Shown: positions 1 to 8,254 of the stretch, piece after piece
Layout of the letters: each line of letters begins with the position of its first letter
Numbering within the stretch: the first letter of the stretch is position 1
Assembly (NCBI GenBank): GCA_036012905.1
Contig: DASCQF010000110.1
Location: 10,457 to 74,456 of the forward strand
Direction: 5' to 3'
DNA length: 64,000 bases
From: NP936 sp002726085
GTDB taxonomy: Bacteria > Acidobacteriota > Vicinamibacteria > Vicinamibacterales > UBA8438
Made by a program: the position numbers and the translations under genes
The notes under the pieces: model-generated
The model's input: only the letters and a program-made list of their open reading frames with translations
The model's database searches: none
Told to the model about the DNA's origin: nothing

Positions 1-316
1 TCTGGTAGGCGGTCAGATACTCACCGCGAAAGTAGCCCGGGATGAAGAGGAGCGTGATGATGACCCGACCGACGAGGTACCCGATCACGAGTTGCAGGAA
101 GGTCAAATCGGTGCCGAACGCGAACCCCGGTAGACTGACGACCGTCACCGTGCTGGTCTCGGTGGCGACGATCGAGGCCATCACCACTCCCCAGGGGGCA
201 CGCCGGCCACTGGTGAAGTAGTCACGCACGCTCGCCTGACCGCGAGACAGGGCGAGACCGAGCCAGACCGTGCCCCCGACGTATGCTCCAAGCACCGCAA
301 GGTCGAGAGCGCTCAT
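1..316 (-). CDS. Sodium:solute symporter family protein, N-terminal part (runs off the left edge)
   Basis: The first 105 codons read from an ATG at 316 towards the window edge. The translation begins MSALDLAVLGAYVGGT and continues as alternating hydrophobic segments with a Y-F-T-S-G-R-R motif (about residues 35-41) and a T-E-T-S-T motif (about 55-59). Both are typical of the first and second helices of the SSS (sodium:solute symporter) family, which couples Na+ entry to uptake of sugars, amino acids or other organic solutes across the inner membrane. The substrate cannot be read from this part. It lies 41 nt downstream of the glycoside-hydrolase-like gene on the same strand, with murQ further upstream, so a role in sugar or cell-wall-fragment uptake is possible but is only inference. 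The family call is fairly safe. Confidence 0.8.
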   Translation of the reverse strand, partial: MSALDLAVLGAYVGGTVWLGLALSRGQASVRDYFTSGRRAPWGVVMASIVATETSTVTVVSLPGFAFGTDLTFLQLVIGYLVGRVIITLLFIPGYFRGEYLTAYQ

Positions 317-357
317 GACCTGGCTAGCAGGGGGGGTCGGGGACCGCGCGCATGACG

Positions 358-1581
358 CTATCGGGTGGGAACCGTCGCCAGTGCAAGACCAATCTGTTGC
401 AAATGGCCGGGTGGCTGCTGTGTCGGGTCGGTGACACTCTCGTAGGACCAGACCATGATGCCGTCGGTGCCGAGGCGATGCGCCGTTCTGATCCGGTCGA
501 AAGTCTCAAATGGCGACAGCCAGCGCGCTCCGATCGCGGCCCACAGGTCGGCTCCGCCGGCCCGTTGCCGCGCTGAGCGCAGCTGGCGTTCGAAGTCGTC
601 CCCCGATTCAAACCCAGGCTGTAGACAGGCGATGTCGATGAATCCGAGCTCGGCCCACGTTCGCCAATCCTGCAGGCGACGTCCGTGGGCCTCGTCCGGG
701 TCGGCGACGACCGAGACACCGACACGTGCTCCCGGTCGATGCCGACGGACGACGGAGCCGAGTCGCGCGACCAGCGCCGTGACCCGCGAGCGACGGAACC
801 GGCTCCACTCGGTGGGAAAGGCGTCGGGGTATGTCAGCGGGTCAATCGCCGCCCGACCGTCCAGGAGACGTCGCTCCTGACTTGCGAGCGAGGGGGCGAT
901 CTCGTCACGAAACAATCCGACGGCATCCCGACCATAGTCGAAGTCACTGCTGGGAAATTGTGCCGAGTCCAGATGAACCCCGTCGAACCGGTACCGCGTC
1001 AACAGCGCCGCCAGGCGCGCGGCGGCGTCGGAGGCTGCCGATGGAATGAGCGGCGACTGGTAGAGTCCTTCGACCTCGCCTGGATGCTGCCTGACCCATT
1101 TGTCCAGCATCTCGACATAGGCTGGGTTGTGGACATCAAGCCGCGCCAGCTCGACGGCCAGACTGCGAGGCACCATGAGCCACTCGGGGTGCTGACGAAC
1201 GATAGGGCTGCTGGACGTCGCCAGGTCACCGGTGCGGGCGACGAGCGTAGCCTGGACCCAAGCGTGAACCCGGAGGCCGCGTCGGTGTGCCGCAGTCAGG
1301 AGAGTCTGTATGCCATCGAACACCCGAGGCCGTCGGCCGCGGCGTCGACGGGCGGGGGTGGTCGACGCTGAGGGGGCGAGGGGGGCCTCGACGAGCAGGG
1401 TGGTGAAGCCGGCGTCCGACGCCTCCTCGACGAGACGGTCGATCGCGTCGGGCGAGACCAACGTGGCTTGTCGCACCCAGAGCCCGGTGTCGCCATCACC
1501 GGCGGCCCGGAGGCCAGGGCACAGCAGACTGACAGTGAGCCCGGCTATGAAGAGCACAACACGCGTCGGTTGAGGGCTCAC
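358..1581 (-). CDS. Secreted family-10-like glycosyl hydrolase (GHL10/DUF187-type TIM barrel)
   Basis: 407 residues. Residues 1-26 form a signal peptide (hydrophobic VVLFIAGLTVSLLCPGLRA), so the protein is exported. The mature part starts with a G-L-W-V-R segment, and W-V-Q (about 107) followed by H-P-E-W-L (about 132) match the GHL10 family of putative glycoside hydrolases. Further barrel motifs are F-D-G-V-H-L-D (about 200) and G-I-M-V-W-S-Y near the C terminus. Relatives are predicted to act on polysaccharides or peptidoglycan-associated glycans, but few have known substrates. It sits between murQ (upstream, 122 nt) and a sodium:solute symporter (downstream, 41 nt), all on the minus strand, which suggests a small glycan-salvage transcription unit. 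The fold is confident; the substrate is unknown. Confidence 0.75.
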   Translation of the reverse strand: MSPQPTRVVLFIAGLTVSLLCPGLRAAGDGDTGLWVRQATLVSPDAIDRLVEEASDAGFTTLLVEAPLAPSASTTPARRRRGRRPRVFDGIQTLLTAAHRRGLRVHAWVQATLVARTGDLATSSSPIVRQHPEWLMVPRSLAVELARLDVHNPAYVEMLDKWVRQHPGEVEGLYQSPLIPSAASDAAARLAALLTRYRFDGVHLDSAQFPSSDFDYGRDAVGLFRDEIAPSLASQERRLLDGRAAIDPLTYPDAFPTEWSRFRRSRVTALVARLGSVVRRHRPGARVGVSVVADPDEAHGRRLQDWRTWAELGFIDIACLQPGFESGDDFERQLRSARQRAGGADLWAAIGARWLSPFETFDRIRTAHRLGTDGIMVWSYESVTDPTQQPPGHLQQIGLALATVPTR

Positions 1582-1703
1582 GACAGCTCAGTGCGCACGG
1601 GACGCGAGGGCCACTGCACCATTACGTCTTAGTACTTGCCTGGGCCACGGTGTGAGGAGGCGTGGGCGCGATGTGGAGACTGTAGCGCCGACTCTCCAGC
1701 CTG

Positions 1704-2660
1704 TCAACGCGCTGCGCGTGTGTGGGAAAGACGTTCTCGGAGACGCGGTCCGACATCTTCGCCGACGGCATCGCGGACCGAGTCGCCGGCCCGCTTCAGA
1801 CGCGCCAGCGCCTTGGCGTGGGTGTCACCGGTCTTCTCCATCACGATCGCGGCCTTCACATTCCAGCGCGCTCTCCGGAGCAGGGAGCCGGCGGCATCGT
1901 AGTCGATCCCGGTCACCATCGTGATGATACTGCGCGCGCGGTCCCGTCGTTGCTCGGAACCGGTCTGCATGTCGACCATCAAATTGCCGTAGGTCTTGCC
2001 GATGTGGACCATCGAAATCGTGGTCAACATATTGAGCACCATCTTGGTGGCGCTGCCCGCCTTCAGTCGGGTGGAGCCGGCAATCACTTCCGGACCGACG
2101 GCCGGGGCGATGATGACATCGACGAACGTTTGCAGCTCGGTGCCAGGCCAACAGGTCACGAAGATGATCTTCACCCCCGTGCGTCGAGCTTTGGTCAGTG
2201 CACCGCGCACGAACTGTGTCGTGCCGCTCGCCGACACGCCGATCAGGACGTCCTTGCTGGTCAGTCGCAGCCGACTTACCGCGCGGCCGCCCTCCTCGAA
2301 ATTGTCCTCGACACCCTCGCGGGGTTTGAAGAATGCGTCGCGCCCGCCCGCCATGACCGCCTGGACGAGGCGTGGCGGGGTTCCAAAGGTCGGGAGCATC
2401 TCGGCCGCCTCGAGGACGCCGAGACGTCCGCTGGTGCCGGCACCGACGAACACGAGCCGCCCTCCCTTTTTGAACGTCTGCGTGATGAGCTCGGCGGCAA
2501 TCGCGATCCGTTCCTTCTCGCGCTGCACAGCGGCAATGGTCTTGCGATCCTCCTGGAGCATCAGATCGATGATCTCCTCGGTGGACGCCTGATCCATCGA
2601 CAGTGTGCGGGGATTGATGGCTTCAGTGGGCAGAGACTGCCACTTGGAACGGTTGGGCAT
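1704..2660 (-). CDS. murQ: N-acetylmuramic acid 6-phosphate etherase
   Basis: 318 residues from the ATG at 2660; the reading frame is open further upstream but those residues are not conserved. MurQ cleaves the D-lactyl ether of MurNAc-6-phosphate to give GlcNAc-6-phosphate and lactate in cytoplasmic peptidoglycan recycling. Diagnostic segments are the N-terminal L-P-T-E-A-I-N-P-R-T, the SIS-domain phosphosugar-binding motif V-G-A-G-T-S-G-R-L-G with the following E-A-A-E, and the signature G-P-E-V-I-A-G-S-T-R-L-K-A-G-S-A-T-K-M. Length is normal for the family (about 300). It is divergent from the hom operon, and its start lies within 80 nt of the hom promoter, so the two promoters share a short control region. 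No MurNAc kinase or phosphotransferase gene is visible in the window. Confidence 0.93.
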   Translation of the reverse strand: MPNRSKWQSLPTEAINPRTLSMDQASTEEIIDLMLQEDRKTIAAVQREKERIAIAAELITQTFKKGGRLVFVGAGTSGRLGVLEAAEMLPTFGTPPRLVQAVMAGGRDAFFKPREGVEDNFEEGGRAVSRLRLTSKDVLIGVSASGTTQFVRGALTKARRTGVKIIFVTCWPGTELQTFVDVIIAPAVGPEVIAGSTRLKAGSATKMVLNMLTTISMVHIGKTYGNLMVDMQTGSEQRRDRARSIITMVTGIDYDAAGSLLRRARWNVKAAIVMEKTGDTHAKALARLKRAGDSVRDAVGEDVGPRLRERLSHTRAAR

Positions 2661-2738
2661 GGTGAACCGGCCGCTGGATGGCAGGTTGCGGCGGATACTA
2701 CTCCTCGGCCTGACGGGTGTCAACCGCCCGACCGCGAG

Positions 2739-2768
2739 TTGACTTGGCACGGTGTGACAAGGTATAAA
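2739..2768 (+). promoter_or_regulatory. Sigma-70 type promoter of the hom-thrC-lysC-asd operon
   Basis: TTGACT at 2739-2744 and TATAAA at 2763-2768 are separated by 18 nt, close to the sigma-70 consensus. Transcription would start near 2775 and give a leader of about 190 nt before hom. It is the best promoter match in the gap between murQ and hom. Confidence 0.65.
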
Positions 2769-2815
2769 AACTAGAGTTTTGGGCGCGCGCAGGGTTGGCG
2801 CGCAGCGGATCAATC

Positions 2816-2884
2816 ATGCCAGTGAAGACGATCATGCCGCCGGTTCACACCATGGCGCCCGCGACGCGCGGGCACAGTGGGTGA
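2816..2884 (+). CDS. Putative aspartate-family leader peptide (22 codons)
   Basis: An ATG at 2816 opens a 22-codon frame, MPVKTIMPPVHTMAPATRGH followed by S-G, ending in TGA at 2882-2884. Seven of the 21 residues after the start are Lys, Thr, Ile or Met (Thr at 2828, 2849 and 2864; Ile 2831; Met 2834 and 2852; Lys 2825), the end products of the pathway encoded just downstream. It lies 41 nt after the predicted transcription start, and its stop codon falls inside the 5' arm of the predicted antiterminator, as in translation-coupled attenuators such as the thr leader of enterobacteria. No strong Shine-Dalgarno sequence is visible; in-frame ATGs at 2834 and 2852 are alternative starts. It is too short to be supported by coding statistics. 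Confidence 0.45.
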   Translation: MPVKTIMPPVHTMAPATRGHSG

Positions 2885-2929
2885 TGTAGCTGATAGCCAA
2901 CCACAGAGTCAGACGAGGCCATCATCCGC
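2877..2929 (+). promoter_or_regulatory. Predicted antiterminator stem competing with the hom attenuator
   Basis: GTGGGTGATG (2877-2886) can pair with CATCATCCGC (2920-2929): ten pairs, two of them G-U. The 3' arm uses nine of the eleven bases of the terminator's left arm, so the two structures exclude each other. The leader-peptide stop codon lies in the 5' arm: a ribosome finishing the peptide would mask it and allow termination, while a ribosome stalled on the Thr codons would leave it free. Confidence 0.5.
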
Positions 2930-2952
2930 ATCCGGATGATGGCTTTTTTTTT
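2918..2952 (+). terminator. Rho-independent terminator in the hom leader (attenuator)
   Basis: A perfect 11-bp stem (2918-2928 with 2933-2943), a 4-nt loop and nine T residues (2944-2952) form a textbook intrinsic terminator. It lies only 15 nt upstream of the hom start codon and about 150 nt after a promoter pointing the same way. No gene upstream on this strand needs a terminator, because murQ is divergent, so it most likely controls entry into the operon. Confidence 0.85.
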
Positions 2953-2966
2953 AGGTAACGCAGGGC

Positions 2967-4247
2967 ATGGTGACATCGGCGGAGCAGAGCGGCTGCACGG
3001 TGGGGATTGCCGGCTTCGGGACGGTCGGGCAGGCCGTGGCTCGCATTCTCTCCAGTGGTATCCATCCCGGTCTTCGTCTGACCCACGTCTGTAACCGGAA
3101 CGTTGCTCGCAAACAGGCGGACTGGGTGGCGCCGGAGGTGGTGTGGACGGAGTCGTTTGACGAGCTGGTCAACAGTCAGGTTGACGTCATCGTCGAGCTG
3201 GTCGGCGGCTTGTCACCGGCGCAGGAGTGGATCGAACTGGCATTGTCGGCGGGCAAGTCCGTGGTCACGGCCAACAAGCAGGTGATCGCACACGCTGGCC
3301 CTCAGCTGATGGTCCACGCCAGGCGGCAGAAGCGGCATCTCCTGTTCGAGGCGGCAGTCGCCGGGGGCATTCCGATTGTCCGGGCCCTGCGCGACGGCGT
3401 GTGCGGCGACCAGCTGTATCGGATTCAGGGCATTCTCAACGGCACCTGCAACTATATTTTGACGCGGATGGAGCAGGGGCAGGTGTCCTTCTCGGAGGTG
3501 CTCGCCGACGCGCAGCGCCTTGGCTATGCCGAGGCGGACCCGACCGCCGACGTAGACGGGTTCGATGCGCAGTCGAAACTTGCGATTCTGATCGGGGTGA
3601 GCCTGGGACGTGCGGTTCGGGCCGATGACATCCCGCTGTGTTCGATTACGCCGATCGACGCGATCGATTTTGTGTACGCGAAACGCCTCGGGTGCGTGAT
3701 TAGACAGGTGGCCCGCGCAGAGCTGATCCCGGAGACGGGAGGGATACGTGCCGCTGTGCAACCGGCCCTCGTGCCCGAGGCCTCGTCGATCGGCCGCGTC
3801 GGCGGCAGCCAGAACATCGTGGTTGTCGATGGCAAGTTCGGTGGTGAGACGGCCCTGTCTGGACTTGGAGCCGGAGGAGAGCCCACCGCCGTGGCAGTGG
3901 TCTCGGATCTGCTGGCCATCGCGCGAGGGACGCCGGTGACACTTTACGCGTCGGATCATGAGTCTGCCGGGACGGAGCCGGTGACACATGAGTTCAAGGC
4001 GCCGCACTACGTCCGGTTCATGGTCGCGGACCGTCGAGGCATCATCGCCGCACTGGCTGAGGTCTTCTCGCGGCATGGTGTCAATTTCGACGCTTTGCTG
4101 CAGGAACCGGGGTGCTCGAAGGCCGAGCTCCCGTTCGTGATTACGCTCGAGGCGTGCAGCTCGTCGGCCGTGGCGGCGGCGCTGGGAGAAATCGAGCGAT
4201 TCGATTTTCACGTGCGGCCACCGCTCTGGCTGCCGATGCTGCTGTAG
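2967..4247 (+). CDS. hom: Homoserine dehydrogenase with C-terminal ACT domain
   Basis: 426 residues. It reduces aspartate semialdehyde to homoserine with NAD(P)H, the branch point to threonine and methionine. The Rossmann nucleotide-binding motif G-I-A-G-F-G-T-V-G is at residues 13-21, the A-N-K-Q segment near 106, the family signature G-I-L-N-G-T-C-N-Y-I near 157, and Y-A-E-A-D-P-T-A-D-V-D-G-F-D with the following catalytic lysine (Q-S-K-L-A) near 190-210. Residues 347-426 form an ACT domain, the usual site of feedback inhibition by threonine. It is the first gene of the plus-strand aspartate-family operon and starts 15 nt after the T-run of the attenuator. The ATG at 2967 lacks a strong ribosome-binding site. 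Confidence 0.96.
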   Translation: MVTSAEQSGCTVGIAGFGTVGQAVARILSSGIHPGLRLTHVCNRNVARKQADWVAPEVVWTESFDELVNSQVDVIVELVGGLSPAQEWIELALSAGKSVVTANKQVIAHAGPQLMVHARRQKRHLLFEAAVAGGIPIVRALRDGVCGDQLYRIQGILNGTCNYILTRMEQGQVSFSEVLADAQRLGYAEADPTADVDGFDAQSKLAILIGVSLGRAVRADDIPLCSITPIDAIDFVYAKRLGCVIRQVARAELIPETGGIRAAVQPALVPEASSIGRVGGSQNIVVVDGKFGGETALSGLGAGGEPTAVAVVSDLLAIARGTPVTLYASDHESAGTEPVTHEFKAPHYVRFMVADRRGIIAALAEVFSRHGVNFDALLQEPGCSKAELPFVITLEACSSSAVAAALGEIERFDFHVRPPLWLPMLL

Positions 4248-4362
4248 TGGTCCCGTTGGTGTTGGTACGTACGGCGAGGCGTTGAGGGGTCGCACGCACG
4301 ATCTGTCGTCGACCGTCTGCCACCGTCAGTGCGAACAGGGCCACCAAGGAAGAGGAGCACGG

Positions 4363-5613
4363 ATGAGTGTCTTTGCCGGTCTACGTTGTGCGATGTGCAA
4401 GACCGAGTTTCCGGCCGAGGCGTTGTATGTCTGCGATCAGTGTCTCGGGCCGCTGGAGGCGTGTTACGACTACGACGCCGCGCGCCGGACAATGACACGG
4501 GAGGCGATCGCGGACCGGCCTCGCAACTTGTGGCGATATCGCGAGTTGCTGCCGATCGTGGGGGACCCGCGGACCGGGCTCGACTCCGGGTATACCCCTC
4601 TGGTCCGCGCCGGCCGGCTGGCCGAGGTGATCGGTGTCGAGGAGCTCTACATCAAGGACGACTCGGTCAATCATCCGACCCTGTCTTACAAAGATCGCGT
4701 TGTGCCGATAGCGGCGACGCGCGCCATCGAGCTCGGGTTCGACACGTTTGGATGCGCATCGACCGGGAACCTTGGAAACAGCGTGGCGGCGCATGCGGCT
4801 CGTCTGGGTTTGACCTGTTACGTGTTCATTCCGAAGAGCCTGGAGCCTGGCAAGATCCTGGGGTCTGCCGTGTCCGGACCACATGTCGTGGGTATCGACG
4901 GAACTTACGACGACGTCAACCGGCTGTGTACACAAGTCGGGGACCGGTATGGGTGGGCGTTCGCCAACATCAACCTCCGGAGCTACTACGCCGAAGGCGC
5001 GAAGACCTATGGGTTCGAGATTGTCGAACAGCTGGGGTGGCGGTATCCGCGGCACGTCGTGTCGCCGGTCGCTGGCGGCACGCTGTTGCCTCGGATCGGC
5101 CGTGCATTTCGGGAATTGCGCGAGATCGGGTTGGCGTCTGGCGAGCTGCCGCGGATTCACGCTGCTCAGGCCGCGGGCTGTTCGCCGGTCATCAACGCTC
5201 TGGAGAGTGGCGCCACGCATCCCGAGCCGGTCAAACCGGACACGATCGCCAAGTCGATCGCGATCGGGAACCCGGCCGACGGGTACCAGGTGCTGGAGAC
5301 CGTCCGGGGAAGCGGCGGGTCTGGCGCACGAGCGACCGATACGGAGATCCTCGATGCGATCGAGCTGTTGGCGCGGACGGAAGGGATCTTTACCGAGCCG
5401 GCCGGCGGTACGACCCTGGCGGCGACGATCAATCTGTTGAAGGCGGGCGCGATTTCGAAGAACGAGTCGGTCGTCGTCTGCATCACTGGCAACGGTTACA
5501 AGACCTCGAACGTCATGGCGGACCGCCTGGCGCAGCCAACGCAGCTCGGACGCTCGCTCCGTGAGTTCGAGGCGTTTCTGGCCGACCGGGCAGGGCAGCC
5601 GGCCAACGTCTGA
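4363..5613 (+). CDS. thrC: Threonine synthase
   Basis: 416 residues from the ATG at 4363, which has an AGGAG ribosome-binding site 8-10 nt upstream; an earlier in-frame ATG (4282) lacks one. PLP-dependent conversion of O-phosphohomoserine to threonine. The N terminus carries two C-x-x-C pairs (Cys 9/12 and 24/27), a small zinc-ribbon-like extension found in one group of threonine synthases. The PLP lysine is Lys110 in L-S-Y-K-D-R, and A-S-T-G-N-L-G-N-S binds the cofactor phosphate. It lies 115 nt after hom in the same direction. No thrB (homoserine kinase) is present in the window, so that step must be encoded elsewhere. Confidence 0.95.
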   Translation: MSVFAGLRCAMCKTEFPAEALYVCDQCLGPLEACYDYDAARRTMTREAIADRPRNLWRYRELLPIVGDPRTGLDSGYTPLVRAGRLAEVIGVEELYIKDDSVNHPTLSYKDRVVPIAATRAIELGFDTFGCASTGNLGNSVAAHAARLGLTCYVFIPKSLEPGKILGSAVSGPHVVGIDGTYDDVNRLCTQVGDRYGWAFANINLRSYYAEGAKTYGFEIVEQLGWRYPRHVVSPVAGGTLLPRIGRAFRELREIGLASGELPRIHAAQAAGCSPVINALESGATHPEPVKPDTIAKSIAIGNPADGYQVLETVRGSGGSGARATDTEILDAIELLARTEGIFTEPAGGTTLAATINLLKAGAISKNESVVVCITGNGYKTSNVMADRLAQPTQLGRSLREFEAFLADRAGQPANV

Positions 5614-5642
5614 CGCGTTCCACAGCTGCTTCCGATCGCATC

Positions 5643-6926
5643 ATGTCTTCGCCATCCTACAGTGAGATCGTCGAAGCCAACGGTCACCTGATCGACTCCC
5701 GTCTCCTGACGTCGGTGTTCGACAAGGTGATCGAGCGTGGCGCGCGGTATGAGGTGCTGGAGTTCACGATCGGTCGCACAAATGACGAGTTTTCGCATCT
5801 GCAACTGTGCGTGACGGCCGCGAGTCGTGAGGGCCTTCGCGAGCTGCTCGAAGAGTTGATGCCACTGGGGTGTCACCCGCGGCCCGAACGGGAGGCCAGA
5901 CTGGAAGAGGCCGGCGACGGGTTCGTCCCGGATGATTTCTACTCGACCACCAACCACCGCACCCAGATCCACCACGATGGTCGGTGGACCGACGTCGAGC
6001 AGCAGCGCATGGACGCGGTCGTCGTGGTCGACCAGGGGCATGCATCGTGCCGGATGCTTCGCGATGTGCGGCCTGGCGATCTGGTGGTCTGTGGGGTGGA
6101 CGGTGTCCGGGTCTCACCAGAGTTTCAGGAACGCGACCGACTCGGATTCGCCTTCATGACCAACGACGTGTCCACTGAGCGACGGGTCGAGGTGAGCGTG
6201 GCGCGAGTCATACGGATGATGGAGGAGGTCAAGTCCGACGGCGGCCGCATCGTCGTTGTCGCCGGACCGGTAGTCATACACAGCGGAGGGGGCGGATACC
6301 TGAGCCGGCTGGTCCGGCAGGGTTGGGTGGACGGACTACTGACCGGGAACGCGTTGGCGGTACACGATGTCGAGCACGCGCTCTTTGGAACATCGCTCGG
6401 TATCGATCTCGACGCCGGCGTGGCGGTCGATGAAGGACACAAGAACCACATGCGCGCGATCAACTTCATCTGCGGGGTGGGGGGGCTTGGCGAGGCAGTA
6501 CGGCAGGGCACTTTGCGCTCTGGCCTCATGCACGAGGTGATCACGCAGCAGGTGCCATACGTACTGGCCGGTAGCATCAGGGATGACGGTCCGTTGCCTG
6601 ATACCGTCATGGACTTGATCGAGGCTCAGGCGCGCTATGCCGAGATATTGCGCGACGCCAAGATGGTCCTCATGCTCTCGTCGATGCTCCACAGCATTGG
6701 TGTCGGCAACATGTTGCCCGCCTGGGTTCGAGTGGTATGTGTGGACATCAATCCGGCGGTGGTGACCAAGCTCGGCGACCGCGGGTCGTCACAAACAGCA
6801 GGCATTGTCACGGACGTGGGGCTGTTCCTGCATCAATTGGCGGCACAAATCGGCGACGCGATCGCCCCGGGAGGGACGCGAGCCGCGGCGCCCGACGCGG
6901 TGGCAACAGGCGGGCACGACGCATGA
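5643..6926 (+). CDS. LOR/SDH-domain (TIGR00300-type) protein, possible ornithine cyclodeaminase
   Basis: 427 residues matching the family described as LOR/SDH bifunctional enzyme conserved domain. Typical segments are H-L-I-D-S-R-L-L (about 16), Y-S-T-T-N-H-R-T (about 100), G-N-A-L-A-V-H-D-V-E near the middle, and M-L-H-S-I-G-V-G-N-M-L-P near the C terminus. Archaeal stand-alone members and the C-terminal domain of cyanobacterial AgrE have been linked to ornithine cyclodeamination (ornithine to proline plus ammonia), so that is the best functional guess; no amidinotransferase-like arginine-degrading domain is present here. It lies 29 nt after thrC, and its stop overlaps the lysC start (ATGA, 6923-6926), so it is a genuine member of the aspartate operon. 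Family call confident, reaction inferred. Confidence 0.75.
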   Translation: MSSPSYSEIVEANGHLIDSRLLTSVFDKVIERGARYEVLEFTIGRTNDEFSHLQLCVTAASREGLRELLEELMPLGCHPRPEREARLEEAGDGFVPDDFYSTTNHRTQIHHDGRWTDVEQQRMDAVVVVDQGHASCRMLRDVRPGDLVVCGVDGVRVSPEFQERDRLGFAFMTNDVSTERRVEVSVARVIRMMEEVKSDGGRIVVVAGPVVIHSGGGGYLSRLVRQGWVDGLLTGNALAVHDVEHALFGTSLGIDLDAGVAVDEGHKNHMRAINFICGVGGLGEAVRQGTLRSGLMHEVITQQVPYVLAGSIRDDGPLPDTVMDLIEAQARYAEILRDAKMVLMLSSMLHSIGVGNMLPAWVRVVCVDINPAVVTKLGDRGSSQTAGIVTDVGLFLHQLAAQIGDAIAPGGTRAAAPDAVATGGHDA

Positions 6927-8182
6927 CCGAGCAGGAGAAGTCGGCCGTGCCGGTCGTCGTGCAAAAATACGGCGGGACCTCGGTTGGGACGGCTGAGCGG
7001 ATTCTCGCGATTGCCGAACGCATTGAGCGCAATCTGCCGGAGACCCCCCGTCTCGTCGTGGTGCTCTCGGCAATGGGCAGCACGACGGATGAACTGGTGA
7101 GTCTGGCGCATCAAGTGTCCGAGCGACCGGCGGGCCGAGAAATGGATCTGCTGCTCTCGACGGGCGAGCAAATCACCGTGTCGCTGCTCGGTCTGGCGCT
7201 GCAGGACCGGGGCCTTGCGGCGGTCTCCCTCACGGCGCTGCAGTGCGGAATCCGCACCGACGGGGTGTTCAACGTCGCTCGGATCCGCAGCATCGACACC
7301 GAGCGGATCCGCACCGAGCTCGACGCCGGGCGCGTGGTTATCGTCACGGGTTTCCAGGGCATCAACGACAGCAACGATGTGACGACACTGGGGCGCGGGG
7401 GCAGCGACATCACCGGGGCGGCGCTGGCGTCGGCTTTGGGCGCCGAGGCGTGTGAGATCTGCACCGATGTCGACGGGGTGTTTTCGGCAGACCCGTCACG
7501 GGTGCCGGGCGCGAGGTTGTGGGCTGAGATTAGCTACGAAGAGGCGATCGAGATGGCTTCGAGTGGTGCGAAGGTGCTGCATCCACGTGCGGCGGAAATC
7601 TGCATGGAATACGACGTGCCGATTCATGTGCGCAGCAGCTTTCATTTGCGCGAGGGAACGTGGATTCGGGGAGGCGGGCAGATCATGGAACGAGCAGAGG
7701 TCGTTAGCGTTACCAGCGATTCGAAAATCGCGAAGATCACGCTGCTGGATGTGCCCGACGAACCCGGCATGGCGGCGCGAGTGTTTGAAGACCTGGCGAA
7801 GGCCGGGGTCAACATCCGCCTCATCATCCAGAGTGCCAGCTCCGAGCGCCAGGGGCGGATCACGTTCATCTTGGATCTCGAGTTCCTCGATGACGCCCGG
7901 GAGCTGGTTCAGCGGTGGGAGACCGAGGGGGTCACGAGCAGCGGGGTGGTCGAGAGCAATGTGGCGAAGATCTCGATCGTCGGGTCGCGGCTTGCCTCTA
8001 GCCCGGGCCTCGCTGCGCGGATGTTCGCGGCGCTGGGGCGTGCGGGAATCAACATCGACTGCATCAGTTCGTCGGAGATGAAGGTCGCGTGTGTGATATC
8101 GGCCGACCGGCGCGACGAGGCTACTCGGGCCGTGCATCACGAGTTCTTTCCGGAGAATGAGACGGCCACCGCGAGCGCCTAG
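6923..8182 (+). CDS. lysC: Aspartate kinase
   Basis: 419 residues from the ATG at 6923, which overlaps the stop of the preceding gene by four bases and implies translational coupling. It phosphorylates aspartate, the first step to Lys, Thr, Met and Ile. The N-terminal kinase signature K-Y-G-G-T-S-V-G begins at residue 15, T-L-G-R-G-G-S-D is near 155, and D-V-D-G-V-F-S-A-D-P near 183. Two ACT regulatory domains follow at about 270-340 and 350-415, the usual arrangement for allosteric inhibition by lysine and/or threonine. It is a monofunctional kinase, separate from hom. Confidence 0.95.
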   Translation: MTEQEKSAVPVVVQKYGGTSVGTAERILAIAERIERNLPETPRLVVVLSAMGSTTDELVSLAHQVSERPAGREMDLLLSTGEQITVSLLGLALQDRGLAAVSLTALQCGIRTDGVFNVARIRSIDTERIRTELDAGRVVIVTGFQGINDSNDVTTLGRGGSDITGAALASALGAEACEICTDVDGVFSADPSRVPGARLWAEISYEEAIEMASSGAKVLHPRAAEICMEYDVPIHVRSSFHLREGTWIRGGGQIMERAEVVSVTSDSKIAKITLLDVPDEPGMAARVFEDLAKAGVNIRLIIQSASSERQGRITFILDLEFLDDARELVQRWETEGVTSSGVVESNVAKISIVGSRLASSPGLAARMFAALGRAGINIDCISSSEMKVACVISADRRDEATRAVHHEFFPENETATASA

Positions 8183-8254
8183 AGCGTGTCTGCGGGTGAT
8201 GTTGAGAGATTCGCAACACCGGTGACGGTCGGACGGCGCAAGGGGTAGGAAAGC

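Noticed and set aside
2661..2813. 51-codon N-terminal extension of MurQ
   Set aside because: It crosses the hom promoter region and precedes the conserved MurQ start at 2660.
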